Source: Blastocladiella emersonii ATCC 22665
Lineage: Eukaryota > Blastocladiomycota > Blastocladiomycetes > Blastocladiales > Blastocladiaceae
Direction of reading: 5' to 3'
Assembly: GCA_025594325.1 (NCBI GenBank)
Contig: JANHCV010000007.1
Location: 372,001-436,000, forward strand
Length of the DNA: 64,000 bases
Below the pieces are notes generated by a model, which saw only the letters and a program-made list of their open reading frames with translations, searched no databases and was not told where the DNA came from. Shown here piece after piece: positions 22,232 to 35,000 of the stretch (its first letter is position 1; each line of letters starts with the position of its first letter). The translations under genes and the position numbers were made by a program.

Positions 22232-24797
22232 CGCGCGGCGCCACGCGGGACAAGTTGATTGGCTTGGCAGGCAGCCACCAGCCACCGCAGGAGACATCTC
22301 ATTTTCTGGTCGTGGTCGCGCGGCCCGTTCTCGCTCCCCGCAATGAACCATGGGCGCAAAGAAGAAAACGAAAACGAATGGAACTTCCGGCAACGGCCGT
22401 GCCCCGTCGAAACACGAGACTCTTGCGGACTCTGACCTCGGCGCCGGCCCGAACGTCCCGCCCGCCCTGACGTGCCCGTCGCGCATCTGCGACGAACAGT
22501 CAGACGTCTTCCGGCCCTACGGCACCGCGCATCCGCGCGACCTGCTGATGCTCCAGAGCATCGTTTCCGAAGAGAATCGGCACTTGCACATCCACCATGA
22601 CGGCACCCAGAGCGTCTTGCTGCTCGGCTGCGGCGACCTTCGCGACCTTGCGCGCACACTGCAGGACACTCGGGCGAAAGGCGGCATTGCCGAGTTTCGC
22701 TTCCTGCTCAACGACATTCGCCCCGAGGTGCTTGCGCGCAACTTGCTCATCCTTCACGCGGTCTCCACGAGCGCCGCCTTGGTCGACGAGACGCTCGCGC
22801 GCCACGTTGCTCAGCTTTGGTTCTCGCTTCTACTCGAGCCCGACACCCGTGCCTTCTGGGAGGACCAGATGCGCGCCTGCCTCGACGTGGACTGGACCGA
22901 CTCGCCCGCGACCTCGATCTCGGTCTTTGACGACGAGACGCTGCGCGCCGTACGCCACTGCTGGCAGTCGTGGCTCAGCGTCGACTGGTCCGTCGAGACG
23001 CTCCTTGAGCACCGGTCGCGGTACCTCGAATCGCACTGGGACCCGGCCGTTCGCGACGTGACCGCGAAGCTGCTTGCGCAGGGCTACGTGGAGCGCAACC
23101 GGGCGCGCTTCGGCAAGCACCTGACGCGTGCGCGCGCGAGCCGGATCGAGTGTACGGCCGAACGTCACGCCACCGACCACACTTTCGCGGTCGACCCCGC
23201 CTCGGTTTCGGCGGCCGTCGTCAACCCGACCTTTCTGCTTGCTCGTGCTGATGGAACCGTGTACTACGCCGTGCCGAACCTCGCGCTGCCCTTCGAGTCG
23301 CTCGACGTTTACGTGACCACCGAGTCGCCCGACTCGCGCTTGTTTGACGAGGTCTGGGACTGGGCCACTGCTCTCCGCGCTTCTTTTGCGCGTGACGCGA
23401 AGCCTCGGCACAAGCTATCGGTTGCCGTTGGCCACGCGATCGGCTTCATGGAGCGGCTCGCCGCGGACCCGCAGCAGCGCTTCGATATCGTGGACACGAA
23501 CAACCTGCAGGACTCGGTCGGCCTGCTCAACCTGCTCGTCCACGCCTCGCCCCTTCTCAACACTCCTCATTGGGTTACCGGCGAGCGACCGCTGATTTTG
23601 ACCTATACCGCTCGTGCTGCTCAAGTTGCTTCCTCCCCTGGGGAGTACTTGGCTTCGACGGCTGGTCTCCCCATCACATCGTTTCCCACGCTCTTGGGCG
23701 TTGGTTTCCTCGAGCTGCCCACCGACGGACACTGGTTTAACTTGGTCACGAACTTTCGGGCGTGGGATGAGGGCGTTCATCGGCGAGTCGAATGCTTGAC
23801 ATTTCAGCGCCTTCCCACTCCTACCGTGCCTATTTCGCTTGAAAAGTCACCGTTCCTGGTCGATGCGCTGGCCAGCTGCGGTGCACACTTGGACTCGTCC
23901 CCGCTCGGTACGCTAGTCTTGCGTCGGAAAAGTATGCCCCTGCCTCTGACACTGCTGTTGCGCGACTGTAGTCGCTCCGCACAACTCTGGCGCTGTGATC
24001 CCAAAGCTCGTCGCGGCCGCTCTCGCAGCAGGCCGGCTTACCTGGTCGGGTGCCAAGCAGGCCTCGTCCGCAGCCCTTTCATCCGGTGTTTGGTCGGGAC
24101 TTCTTGATTCGATGTCTCGCAGCCGCATCGAGGCGACCAACACGGTTTCGCTCTACGGTCTCGCCGAGGGCGACACGACCAAGCACCAATGTTGCTTTGA
24201 ATTCATTGTGCCGCTTGGCGAAAGCAGCACCTCGAAGCCGCCGTCGTTTCTGACGGCTCAGCTCATGGTTCACGACAAACCAACTTGGTTCAAGTCCCTC
24301 ATCGTCGAGCTATTGCCTACCGAGCCCGGATCCGTGCGCGTCAAGCTCTACCTGGCGCACCATCTCGCGCACCGCTTCGCCAATGCTTCGATCAGCTTCT
24401 ACCGCGAGTTTGTGACGGATCCCGGTACTGATTGCCCGCCTCGCGAGCTTCTCGGCGGTCAGCCTTTTTCGCTCTCGTCCGCGATCATGACACGAGCCCC
24501 CTGCGATTCGTTCCACGCGCTGGCTCGCGGCATCCTGGCGTCTCGGAAGCCGCAACGGGGTGCCTCATTGACGACAGCGCCGGTGGCTCTGCCTGTCACA
24601 CACGCCGCCGAGTTTGACGACCGCATTGAGCTTACTCTCTCGATTCCCAAACGCGAAGGACTCGCCAGCATCAGGCGGGGCGAACCGACTTCCTACGGCG
24701 CGGCGTCGCTCTTCGTGGGGAGGAGGATCGTGGACGATCGCTACTTTCTTCCCTCGAGCGTCGAGATTGTTGACCTTGTCGTTTCGCGCCAGAGGCG
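22232..24797 (+). repeat. Long inverted repeat, left copy (2566 bp)
   Basis: Matches 49046-51611 in reverse orientation. It starts 118 bp upstream of the ATG of gene A and ends inside exon 2. Both copies are exactly 2566 bp, and translations in the coding and several non-coding frames are identical. The bases just outside both ends differ. I did not compare every base one by one. Confidence 0.9.
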
Positions 24798-25458
24798 CTT
24801 AGTGCTTGTCGTCCTCAAGCGGATCCTTGGCGCCGCGCAGTTCTCCCACGCTGTCTTCCGCGTGAAACCGACGATTGGGCGCAGCAAAGAGTATCTTGCG
24901 ACCGCTCTCCCAATGCAGCTTGCGCTTGACCAGTTCTCTACGATCGAACTGGGCGATGCTTTCGCGGGATCCGAGGCGCATGCTTCCGCCAAGGTCATTG
25001 TCGAGACAATCAAAGCCATCTTCGCACTTGCGGCCGACGCAGCCACGCGCCTGATTGAGATCCGCTCAAGCGAAACCGGAAACGTGCTGTTGCTCGTGAT
25101 TCCACAAGGGTTGTTGCTTGTCCCGCCAGCGGGTCCAGGGCTCGCGCCGACGCCAGCCCTGAAGTGCTTGCTCGCACTCGCACCACAGCTCAGGGTTGGG
25201 GTGAACGACAAGTTCACGCCTGATCTCCCTACTTTGCTCACCACCGCGCGGGAGCAAGTTTCTCCCTCGGCAGTGCGGTCCCTCACGTTCGCTTCTACCG
25301 ATCATCTGTTCCATGGGTTTTGCCTGGTGAACGCCAACACTTCTCCCCTTGTGCATGTCCCGCCGTCGGATCCTCGCTTCCCATCCGAGTTTTACGCGCG
25401 GCTGCGCCCGAACCTGGTGGACTCGCTGATTCTTCCCCTCTATCCGGTGCGGCACTAG
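22350..25458 (+). CDS. DUF4470-domain protein, copy A
   Basis: Exon 1 22350-23907, intron 23908-23971 (64 nt, GTACGC...CTGAC...TGTAG), exon 2 23972-25458; 1014 residues. The N-terminus is Lys-rich (MGAKKKTK). Residues about 50-170 form a DUF4470 domain: FRPYGTAHPRDLL, then VLLLGCGDLRDLARTL, then FLLNDIRPEVLARNLLILHA, the family's hallmark order. The domain is known from fungal MYND-finger proteins and from the axonemal dynein assembly factor DNAAF3. No MYND finger is visible. The remaining 800 residues match the paralogs at 48382, 54178 and 58229 but no other family I know. The glycine-rich LLLGCGD strand-turn resembles a nucleotide- or SAM-binding turn; that is inference. With copy B it is one of only two intact members here. 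Confidence 0.8.
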
Positions 25459-26550
25459 TCTAGTCGTTTGACGTCTTGTGTGCTTCCTTGTTTAATCCGT
25501 TATTTCCGCAAATAAATCCATTTCATGTCCATGCTCGCGTGTTTGAGCGGAATCGACGCGACGCGGAGGAACCTGTCGTGTTGCAGCGAGCGCTCGCACG
25601 GCTCGGCTCACAGGTCAAACCTTGGCTCGGCTCTCGGCTCGCGACTCGCGGTCAATCGGCTCGGAGCCGGAAGCGCGACTGATTTCGACTCGCCGCTCGG
25701 CACCTGTCCTTGAACATTCATGCTGAGCGGCGAGCGCACGAGTGCGGCACCCGAGACTCTGGAGATACATGGCATGTTCTGCTCCTAACTTTGTTAGAAA
25801 ACGTCTGGCTTAAATGTCAAACCGCGCGTTCGACAACGGAAACGCTCCTACTACCGCGGGAGCAAGACCATCGTGTGAGTGAGGACCGACTGGTCATGGT
25901 TAAGGTGAGATCCCATGGGCCACGAATTCAATCACGTTAGTTGTTGCTCACTCACACGGCTTTCTAGCCCCTCACCAGAATGAAGGCTGATCGATACGTG
26001 ATTTTCCTTTCGAATTCCGCGATCTGGGGCCTACTCATGTTGTTAAATCAAGAGCGCTCGCGAGCCCTCACGAGCCGCTCGAACCACCCCCGACCTTGTC
26101 CTCCCCACTCGCACGCGCCCCCCAAACACGACTTATAAGTGCCGGGCACGAGTGGGTCCGAGCCCCAGCTCTGAGCGCACCGAAAGCCGATATCCGCAAC
26201 TTTCTCGCGCGTCATGTCCAGCGGGCTCCTCGGCCGGAGTGGCGCAACGCGTCGCTCCGCCACCCACGTGCGTGGCGCAGCCTCACGCTTTCGGGTCATC
26301 TCCGCCCACGTCATCGAGCCGCAGCGACCAACCCTTCGCCTCGCGGACTCATGAGGCGATACGGCACAAGCAAACGAGAGAAAACATACATGTAATAGTA
26401 CACGCCGACCGGAACCCCCCATCCTCGCCTTCCTGCCACCGCGACACACACGAGGACGAGAACGAGGACGAGAACGAGAGCTCCGAGGGAAGGAAATGGA
26501 TGGTATCAACATCAACGTCAACAGCACCGCGCGCAGCGCACCCGTCATTG
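25459..26550. other. Intergenic region between DUF4470 A and the CBM21 gene
   Basis: About 1.1 kb between convergent genes. Near 26452-26480 a 12-bp unit (GAGGACGAGAAC) is repeated twice. No coding potential supported. Confidence 0.5.
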
Positions 26551-28770
26551 TCACTCGGCATGCGCGCCGACGCGGTCTCTGGGCGAGTAGAGCGACGCGG
26601 CGCGCGGGAGCGCTGGCGCGACGACGGCAGCGGCGGCGGGCGCGGCGGTCACGTCGTCGGCCACGTCGTCGGTCACAACCATGGTGGCGCCGGCGAGCAT
26701 GGACCGGACGCGCGGCGCCTCGCGGCGCTTGACGACCACCTCGTAGTTGCACCCGCCGTTGTTGTCCCACGCCGACTCCCAGCGGGACACGAGGGCGCCG
26801 CCCGCGGCGCTACCGCTACCGCTACCCGCAGCCGCCGTGTCGACGTGGCACGCGCCGCCGGCGACCGCCGCCGACCCGGACGCGAGCGCGACCTGCTCCT
26901 GGACAAAGTACTGGTAATGGACGCAGAAGTACACCGTGGCGTGCTGCTGCTGCGCGTTGCCGCTGCCGACGAGCTGCGGCGTGACGTCGAGCTCGAACTG
27001 GAACCGGTCCCACCCGGGCGCCGGGCCAGCGCCGACGTACCGGGCCTCGAGGTCCGTGAACGAGCGCCAAAAGTCCTGCGTCGCGCGCACCGTGACGCGC
27101 TTCTCGTACGCGAGGTTGCGCACCAGGACGGTCCCGACGACACGAACGCGGTCCGAGGTCGCGGGGAGCTGGTCGGGCGTCGCCGAAAACGAGGAGCGGA
27201 GCGCTGACTTGGGCCGCCGCACGACCGCGGGCAGCGGGACCGGGCACACGCCGACGGCGAGCTGGACCGCCTCGACGACGACCACGTCCCACGGCGCGGG
27301 CGACCGCGGGGCCGGGGCGCCCGTGGGCAGGTACGCGAGGTGCGGGACGACGGCAGCCGCTTCGTCACCAGGCGAGGGTGACCGCGACGACCCCGACTCG
27401 GACTCGCTGCTGCCCCACAGCGCGGGGAGGAGCCCCTTGCGCCCGTCCGCGAGCGTGCCGAGGACGGGGTTCGCGCACCCGTTACTCGTCGCCGCCCCCG
27501 CCGAGATCCCGAGGCCGACGCCGGGCACCGCGGGCGCGCCGATGCGCAACCCCGCGGTCGCCGTGGCGGCAGGCCAGTTGGGCGCGAGGAACGCGTAGTC
27601 AAAGTGCGGGACCTCGGGCTCGTCGACGGCGGACCAGCGCGCCGACGACACCTCGGTGGGGCGGTCGTTGTGGCGGAAGAAGCGGACGGCGCCGAGATGC
27701 GACGGGAACGAGACGGACCGGCGGTTCGTGGGCGGGGCGAGGACCGCGGCCACGGGCTTGTTGACGGGCACCACGGACGCGGCGGCAATGGGCTTGGCGG
27801 CGGGGACGAGGAGCGAGTTGAGGACCACGGGCGCGACCGCCGACGATGGCGGTGTCGCGCCGCGCGGCGGGAGGACGGCGGCGGGCTTGCACGAGCGTTG
27901 TGGGATAGGCGCGGACAGCGGGATGCCGAGGGCCGGGAGCGAGATGCGCGGCGACGGCGGGGCGGCCCTGGACGAGACCGACTCGTCGTCCTCGTCGAGG
28001 TCGAGGTCGAACACGAGCGGGACGTCGTCGGCCGAAGAACTGTTAGCCGCGGCCACCGCGACCGCCGTGGCCGCCGCGGCCGCCGCCGCAACGACGGCCG
28101 ACGCCGCGTTCTGGACGAGCCGGTCGGCGAGGAGCGTGGCGAGCTTGGCGTTATCGACCGAGTCGGACCGCGATCGCCGGTGGTGGTGGCCGTGGCCGTG
28201 GCCGTGACCATGCGCGCCATGGTAGACAATGCGGTTCTCCTCGCCGGGCGACGACGAGAGCGACGGCGACTTGCACCGGAACCCGTCGCTCGGCGACACC
28301 GTCCGACGCGCGCCAGGGGACGCGGGCGTGGGTGACCCGTTGTTACGGGGCGCGGGCTGCGCCCACGGGTTGCCGGCGTGGCGGGCGTTGGGCGGCGCGG
28401 TCGCGGGCCCGGCGCGCGGGGAGAGCGAGAGGGCGCGGAGCGCGGCGGCGGCGGCGGCCGACGACACGGGGCTGCACCCGAGCGAGGCGAGGGTGGCGGA
28501 CATGGGCGACGGGTGGCGCGGGAAGAAGCCGGCGGCGACCGAGGGCGCCGAGGTCGAGACGGACGGGTTGGCGGCGGCGAGGAAGATGGGGTAGGCGGGG
28601 GACCCGGGCCGCGGTGTGGGCGGGGCGGACCGCGAACGGGCCGTCGGGATGGTCATGGGCGAGCCGGGCCGGCGGTGGTGCGCGTGCGCGTGCGCGGGCT
28701 GGTGCAGGTGCGGGAACGGGGCCGGGTTGTGCGGCGAGCCCGTGGGCGAGGGGTAGACGTCGAGCGACAT
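26551..28770 (-). CDS. CBM21 protein phosphatase 1 regulatory subunit (glycogen-targeting)
   Basis: 739 residues, one exon. The ATG at 28770 (MSLDVYPSP) is the first true one. Residues about 543-678 form a CBM21 domain: GTVLVRNLAYEKRVTVRATQ, WDRFQFELDV, VYFCVHYQYF and the ending WDNNGGCNYEV, typical of Gac1/Gip2/Pig1 and animal PPP1R3 proteins. RRSVSF at residues 350-355 fits the PP1-docking RVxF motif, placed before the CBM as expected. The rest is Ser/Pro/Ala-rich and probably disordered, with His- and Ala-rich runs. Expected role: bring PP1 to glycogen so that glycogen synthase is dephosphorylated. Confidence 0.87.
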   Translation of the reverse strand: MSLDVYPSPTGSPHNPAPFPHLHQPAHAHAHHRRPGSPMTIPTARSRSAPPTPRPGSPAYPIFLAAANPSVSTSAPSVAAGFFPRHPSPMSATLASLGCSPVSSAAAAAALRALSLSPRAGPATAPPNARHAGNPWAQPAPRNNGSPTPASPGARRTVSPSDGFRCKSPSLSSSPGEENRIVYHGAHGHGHGHGHHHRRSRSDSVDNAKLATLLADRLVQNAASAVVAAAAAAATAVAVAAANSSSADDVPLVFDLDLDEDDESVSSRAAPPSPRISLPALGIPLSAPIPQRSCKPAAVLPPRGATPPSSAVAPVVLNSLLVPAAKPIAAASVVPVNKPVAAVLAPPTNRRSVSFPSHLGAVRFFRHNDRPTEVSSARWSAVDEPEVPHFDYAFLAPNWPAATATAGLRIGAPAVPGVGLGISAGAATSNGCANPVLGTLADGRKGLLPALWGSSESESGSSRSPSPGDEAAAVVPHLAYLPTGAPAPRSPAPWDVVVVEAVQLAVGVCPVPLPAVVRRPKSALRSSFSATPDQLPATSDRVRVVGTVLVRNLAYEKRVTVRATQDFWRSFTDLEARYVGAGPAPGWDRFQFELDVTPQLVGSGNAQQQHATVYFCVHYQYFVQEQVALASGSAAVAGGACHVDTAAAGSGSGSAAGGALVSRWESAWDNNGGCNYEVVVKRREAPRVRSMLAGATMVVTDDVADDVTAAPAAAAVVAPALPRAASLYSPRDRVGAHAE

Positions 28771-31700
28771 GGTTGGAGGTCTAGTGATGGAGGGTGGCAC
28801 AGTCAAGGGGGTGAGTTCTATGTGCGAGTGTCAAACGGGGGCGCGGAGCGAGGGGGCCGCGCGGGGTATTTATCGGCGCCGTGGGCAGGGCTGCCCGATG
28901 CCGGCGGGCCTTGGCCTCGGCCGCAGCCGCCGGCGACGGCGCTGACGCAACCGCGCGTCACGGTGGATACGACGGGAGGGGCGTGACGCACCGATATCAA
29001 TCCGCAAGTGATAATCGACGAGGCAGCGGAGGTGGCGAAGCGAGGCAGCCCTTGCTGAAACGATCGCGGGATCTAGAAGCGCGATCAGAGGCCGGGCCGA
29101 CGTCAGCGGAGGAGCAAGCCGCAGGGGCGCGAGGGTGACGGAGCGGTGACGGCGACCACTCAGGGCCCGCCGCGATGCGCCGTGCAGGACGCGGCGGGAC
29201 GCGAGGGCACGCCTAAGCGCATGACGATGGCGGGGCGAATCGTACCTTGCCAGCTGCGGGGCCGATGGGCAGGGATAGAGTTTTGGGCGGGGCGCGAACT
29301 GGTGCAGATGGCGGGGCACGTTTATGCGGGCGGGCGCGTGTGCGTGTCGATGATGGCCACGTTCAGGTGCAGCAGCTGAGGAAGGGAGGAGCGGTGTCGT
29401 CAGTCGCGCTGCTCGGGTGATGAGGCTCGGCGAGTGCAAGGAGAGAGGGAGGGAGGAGAGGGGGGAGCGCCGCCAAGGCTCGCACACACGCACAGCCGAG
29501 GAAGCCGCGCAGCGAGCGAGCAGCGGATCGAAGGCGTGGTGGTGGTGGAACAAGCGATGGCGCGACGAGGGCGGCGAGCACAGAAGGCATCGAAGCAGGG
29601 AGGTGTGGGAGCGCGATAGGGCGAGGACAGCAGAGGTGGTGGGCAAGGAACGATAGCGTGCGAGAAAAGAAAAAGGGACGCGACGGCGGCGGTGGGTCAC
29701 GGCGGGCACGGACTTGCTCAGAATGAATAGGCGTCTCCCCCCGGGTTCCCACGCGGCGATAAGCCGGCGCGACGCGATGAGCCACAGTGACACGGCCACG
29801 CGTCACCCTCGCCCCGCCCCGCCCGACGGGATCGCGTCACCGTCTCCGCCCACCGGGTCCCGAGCCGAGGTGCCCGGCGCGTCGCGCCACGGGGCGCTCG
29901 GGTCACGCGGGCCCTGCGTCGAGACGCAGAGGCAGGGACACGGCGTAGCGACCCCCGGCGGCCCGCGACCCGACCCCAGCCGACCAGAGGCTCGATCAGC
30001 GGGGCAGGACGCAGGTTGCAGGTGGACGAGGAAAGGAGCAGGGAGGCAGGGCCGATCCAGGCTCCCAAGTCGCTGCGGCCCGCGGCCCGCGACCGGCGTC
30101 GGCGGCGACGGGAACGGTCAGGGACCGCAGGACCCAGAGAACGTGTGTACGCGCGCGAGCGCGTGGGGCCGGGTGCGGACATGATCGCGACGGGAATGGA
30201 AAGGGATGGAATGAGGCGATCAGCGATCAAGCGAAGAACGTACCAGGCGAGCAACGGGTGGTGATGGCCGCGCTGGTCGCCGACGACGAGGCGGACGCGA
30301 GCGAGAGAGAGGGAGGGGAGAGCTCTGTGTGAAGAGGGGCGGGGTCAGATCCAGCCGACGGCCGAGGCACAGCGCCAAGCGATGCGGACCCTGAAGTGAG
30401 CAGAGCGGCCGCGCGATGGGAGATCCGAGGCAGTCGAGTTCTTTTGCAACGGGGCGAGCGAGCGATCCCGGCGAGGCAAGTGGTTGGCGGGCGGGCGGAC
30501 GCGTGGTGGTGGTGGTCTGCGGGCGGTGGTGGGACACGTTGCTGGGCGGTCAGTTGGGCGGATCAGGGAAAATGGTCGGGCGAGGCGGGGCGGGCAACGG
30601 ACGAGCGAGCAGAGCAGCGAGGTGGGGGACAGCTGTAGCAGTCGGTGGGGGATGATAGATGGTGGGAGAGCGGTAGCAGATCGGCGGCGAGAGGGAGGGA
30701 CGAGGGCGGCCGTGCTCTTTGAAGGCCGTGTGCGGCGGTGGCGGCGCACTGCTCGAGTCAGCATCGAGCGAGCAGCAAGGCCGATCGATAGCGTAGCGTT
30801 GGGTTTGCGCCATGCGGGGAACAAGGGAGTGATACGGCGGGACGAGACACGGCGGGTGGAGGAGAGACACGGCGTGTGCGATAGCCAGCCGCGAGCGAGC
30901 AACACCAGCTGCGGCAGCGGCGCGATTAGCGTCCAATCGCCGCGCGCTGCAAGTCGCTGCAAGGGGTGCAGCGGCACCGTTTCTCCGCCCGCCCGCCCAC
31001 CCCGCACCACCGCGCCGCCGCGCTCCCCTTCCTCGTTCGAGCCGAGTGCAGGAAGTCGCCGGGGACGCCACGGCGCGCGGCGGCGCGCGGTGCGGCGCGA
31101 GGGCGAGGGCGATGGCGAGGGCGAGCACAAGGAATGGAGCTGCATGAAGTGTGCGCGGCGAGGGATGGACGAGGGGGGATGGGGATGCAGGAGGAGGGTG
31201 TCTCGCAGCCGTGCGGTGGCGATGGTGAGACACGACCGCGGTGAGGATGGTGAGACATACGGCGGCGGCGGCAGGGACCGTGAGACCGTGGTGGCGGTAC
31301 GAGCGTCGTGGTGCGGGATGTGTCGGCGATGGTGGTGGTCGAGAGAGCGAGCGCGGCCGTGGCAGCGATTTATGCGCAGCAGGAAGCGGCGGAGCGGGCG
31401 AGGGCGGTGGGTTCCCCGTGGCGAGGATCGGCGCGCGTCGCGTCGCGTCGCGTCGGCCCGGTGTTGTTCTTGTGCGCGCAGCGGGCGGCCGTAAGCGTAG
31501 CTCGGAACGAGAACCCCTGTGAGGGGGTCGGTGAGTTGTCGGTGCTTGTCGTGCTCGCGGTGGTGGTGCGAGGTCGCGAGACCCGTTGGAGCCGGCGGCG
31601 GTCGCGATGCCGTGCTGGAACGCGTCCGACGCGTCACTCACTCACCCCCTCGCTTCCCTTTGAGCCAGCCACTCCCATCCCCACCTTCACCGTGGCCGCC

Positions 31701-32084
31701 CACCGCCATCTCTGCCACGTTGCTCGTGCGTCGGCCTCTCTCCCGGACCTCCGCGCGTCGTTCGCCGCGAGCGAGCGCACCGGATCGAGCCTCCCACTCG
31801 CGCAAGGCTCAAAGCGAACGAGAGGGCGAAGCAAAAGATGCCGCATCTGCGCTCTCTCATCTCGTTTGTTCTGCGGCCTGGGGCCTCGGCGCGGCGCGGG
31901 CGCGGTTCTCACGGTCGCGTCAGCACGACTCGGCCGCCTCCCCCAACCTGCCCTCCCTCCCCCAACGGGCCCCATGCTGCCGGTAATTTCGGGTCGGCCG
32001 CGGAATTACATGAAGGCTGAGCGCAACCTTGCTTGCTTGCATCTATTGAACGTAATAACCCACGGGCAAATGAGACATTCGACT
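28771..32084. promoter_or_regulatory. Long gene-free GC-rich region upstream of the CBM21 gene
   Basis: About 3.3 kb without a supportable gene. Open frames up to 430 codons exist on both strands, but all are Arg/Pro/Ser/Gly-rich, overlap one another and show no domain. The plus strand is clearly purine-rich from about 29400 to 31500. A minus-strand ATAAATAC element (rc of 28866-28873) about 100 bp before the CBM21 start is a TATA candidate. A long regulated promoter or 5' UTR is a reasonable reading. Confidence 0.45.
28866..28873 (-). promoter_or_regulatory. TATA-like element of the CBM21 gene
   Basis: ATAAATAC on the minus strand inside very GC-rich DNA, about 96-103 bp before the ATG at 28770. 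Confidence 0.4.
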
Positions 32085-35000
32085 TCAGACCGCCGACCCA
32101 CGCGAGCTCGGCGCCGGCGACGCGGCCGCCGACGCGCGGCGGCGCGCCTCGACGGCCTCGGCAATCGACGCCGTCTCGCCCTTCTTCCACACCTGCTTGG
32201 ACATTTCCGTGAGGTCGCGGTTGAAGCTGAGGTAGTCGATGTTATCGTCGTGGTCCTGGAGCGCGTAGTGCGCCACGATCAGCGCGACATCGGCTTCCAT
32301 CAGCTCGCACCCGGCCGCCGACATGGCCGACATGAACTGCGTGCGCGTGATGGTCCCGTTGTGGATCTTGTCGTGGTCCTCGAGGTACCGCAGCAAGAAA
32401 TACATGCGCCGCTGCCGCAAGTCCTCGGCCAGCGAGTGCATCAGCTGCGACAGCGCCGCGTCGTGGCTTGGGCCCCACGCTTCGTTGCCGCGGCCCGCAC
32501 CCCCCGCGATACACGCCCCGCCGGCGCCCTGCGGCAGCGCGACCGCGCGCGGCTGCCCGTGCTCGTGCCACAGCGGCTTGAATTCGGCCACCTTGGCCGT
32601 CGGCGTCCGCTCCAGGTGCTTTTGCGTGAACACGGCCTCCATGTCGTCCGAGAAGGCGCGGTAGTTGACGAGCCCTGCCAGCGGGTTGCGCCCGCTTCCC
32701 CCGCCACTTCCACCACGCGCCACGGCGTACCGGTCCGCGACCGACGCGATCTCGACGCGGTCGAGCTGGAACGACAGCCAGTCGAGCGCCCGCTCAAACT
32801 CGCCGCGCGTGATGCGCCCGCAGTTGAGCCCGTCGAAATCGCGCAGCGCGTCGTACACGCGGATGCGTTCCGTCTTGACTTTCGACTTCATGCGCAGCAG
32901 CAGCGCGTCGAGGTCGTCGTCGGGGATCCGCGGCAGCGGCGCCGGTCGGGCGAGCGCCGCCATCGCGACCACCCCGCCGCCCGTGCCCGTCGTGAGCCCG
33001 CACCCGGCGGCCGGGATCGCCGACGCGCGGCCGACATCGATCGGCATGCCGGAGTGCAGCATCTTGTTGACCGACGGGCACCCGGGGGCCGCCTGGTCGC
33101 CGGGCCGCGGGCCGAGCGGCGGGGTGTCGACGGGCGCGAGCGGGTCCTGCGCCTCGACGAGGGCGATGAACGGCTGGTAGCAAAAGTCGCCGAACCCGAC
33201 GTCGGTCCAGTTGCGGCAGATCAGCTCGAAGGCCGCGTCGCTCACCTCGGCCTCGACCCACGAGAGTACCTGGCGTAGCTGTGCGCGTGTGACGCGGCCC
33301 GTGCGGAGCTTGTCGAACGAGTGGAACTGCGGCTTCATCGACGTCGACCGCCGCTGCAGGTGCGCGCGCAGGGACACGAGCGTCTCGCGCAGCTGCACGT
33401 GCTCGACGGCCGCCAGCGGGCGCGTGTGCGGGTGCTCGGCCGGGTTCGCGAGCGCCGGCGGGACGACGCGGAGGGTCGGCGTTTTCTCGAGGTCCGTGTA
33501 GTGGCCGTGCGCTACATTAACCCCCCATGTTAGCGTCAGATCACCTCCACCATCATCTCTCGAAAACAGCGTACCCTCTTCGACATGCCGCTCAAAGTCG
33601 CGCCAGCGGCACCGCTCGGGCTTGTCGGGGGCCATGAAGTGGTCGGCGAGCGTCTGCGCCTCGCCGGGCGTGAGCTGCAGGCCCATGTGGTTGAGCGCAC
33701 GCACGAAATCGGGCCGCGAGATGGTGCCCGTCTTGGACCGGTCAAAGTCGCGCAGGAACTCGCACATGCGCAGGCCCTTCATGTACACTTGCCGCTGGAT
33801 CGTGTCGAGCAGGTCACCGAGCGACCGGTCCGGGATCACCAGCGGCTCGATCGTCTCGTACTGGTTCGTGCTGTCCCTGCGCTTGGCTATACACAGGGGG
33901 GTCGCGCGCGCGGTTAGTGATGTGGGTTGCGGCACGGAGCGCGGGGCAGCGTACTCGAAGCGTCCACCTCGTGGACAAAGTTGATGTAGTTGACGTGGTA
34001 CGGGTCCTGGTGCTTGTCGAGGAGCACGTACAGCTCCTTTTGCGAGATTTCGAGCCCCGCCAGCGACAGCAGGCGCGCAAACTGCGACTTGGTGATCTGC
34101 CCGCACCCGCCCGCGCGCCGGTCCAGGTCCTTGAAGAAGCTCATCATGTTGATCCGGCGCCGCCCAATCTGCTGCTGCAGCCGCTCGATCACCTGCGCGT
34201 AGATGGCCTCGTCCTCGGCCGACAGCGTGTTCGTGTGCTAGATACAAGGGGAGTGAGTGGGAGATTGATGAGGGGGATGGGATGGGGTATCGGACCTTGA
34301 TGAGCGCCTCGCGGTCCGGCGGCGCGAGCTGGAACGTTGGGTCGGCCTCGACCTTGTGCGACGTGAAGACTACACATCCACTTGAGGTCAGCCCCCGTCC
34401 AACACGAGACACGAGCTCCAACGTACTCTCATCGACCTGTGCACAAAAGTCGCGGTACGAGACCCGCCCGTCGGCGCACCGGAACGCGGCCACGACCGCG
34501 TCCGTCTCGGCGCGGCTGATGAGCAGCTCGGCCTGCTTCATGGCGGCGCGGAACTGGTTCTCGGTCACGAGCCCGAGGTTGTGGCGGTCGTAGTCGCGGA
34601 ACAGGTCGACCAGCCGGATCCGCTGCACGTACACGAGCTTCTGGATGTGCGCGAGCGCCGCCGCCGCCGTCGGCACGGTGCGCGGGCTCGGGTCGTTGCT
34701 CTCGAGCAGCACCTCGGTCCCAACCGGCGCGCGCATCGGGTGCTCGTCGGCCGCCTTTTGCGGGACCAGGCGGTTGCTCGGCTCGACGCGCGGCGGGCGG
34801 ACTAGATTTCCGCGGGGATGTCAGCTTCGCGTTACCATGTCCTCGACGCCGTGGCCGTACCCTTGCGGTTGACGTGCACGTTGAACTTGAAGTAGTTGAC
34901 GGTATCCGTGCCGTGGTCCTTGTACATCACAAGCAGCGTGTCGATCTCCTCGGCCGTGAGCAGGCTGGCGGGGAACCCGCGCCGGTACTGGTTCACCGTC

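Noticed and set aside
28840-31641. Open frames of 300-430 codons upstream of the CBM21 gene
   Set aside because: Overlapping frames of Arg/Ser/Pro-rich low complexity without splice structure or domain.
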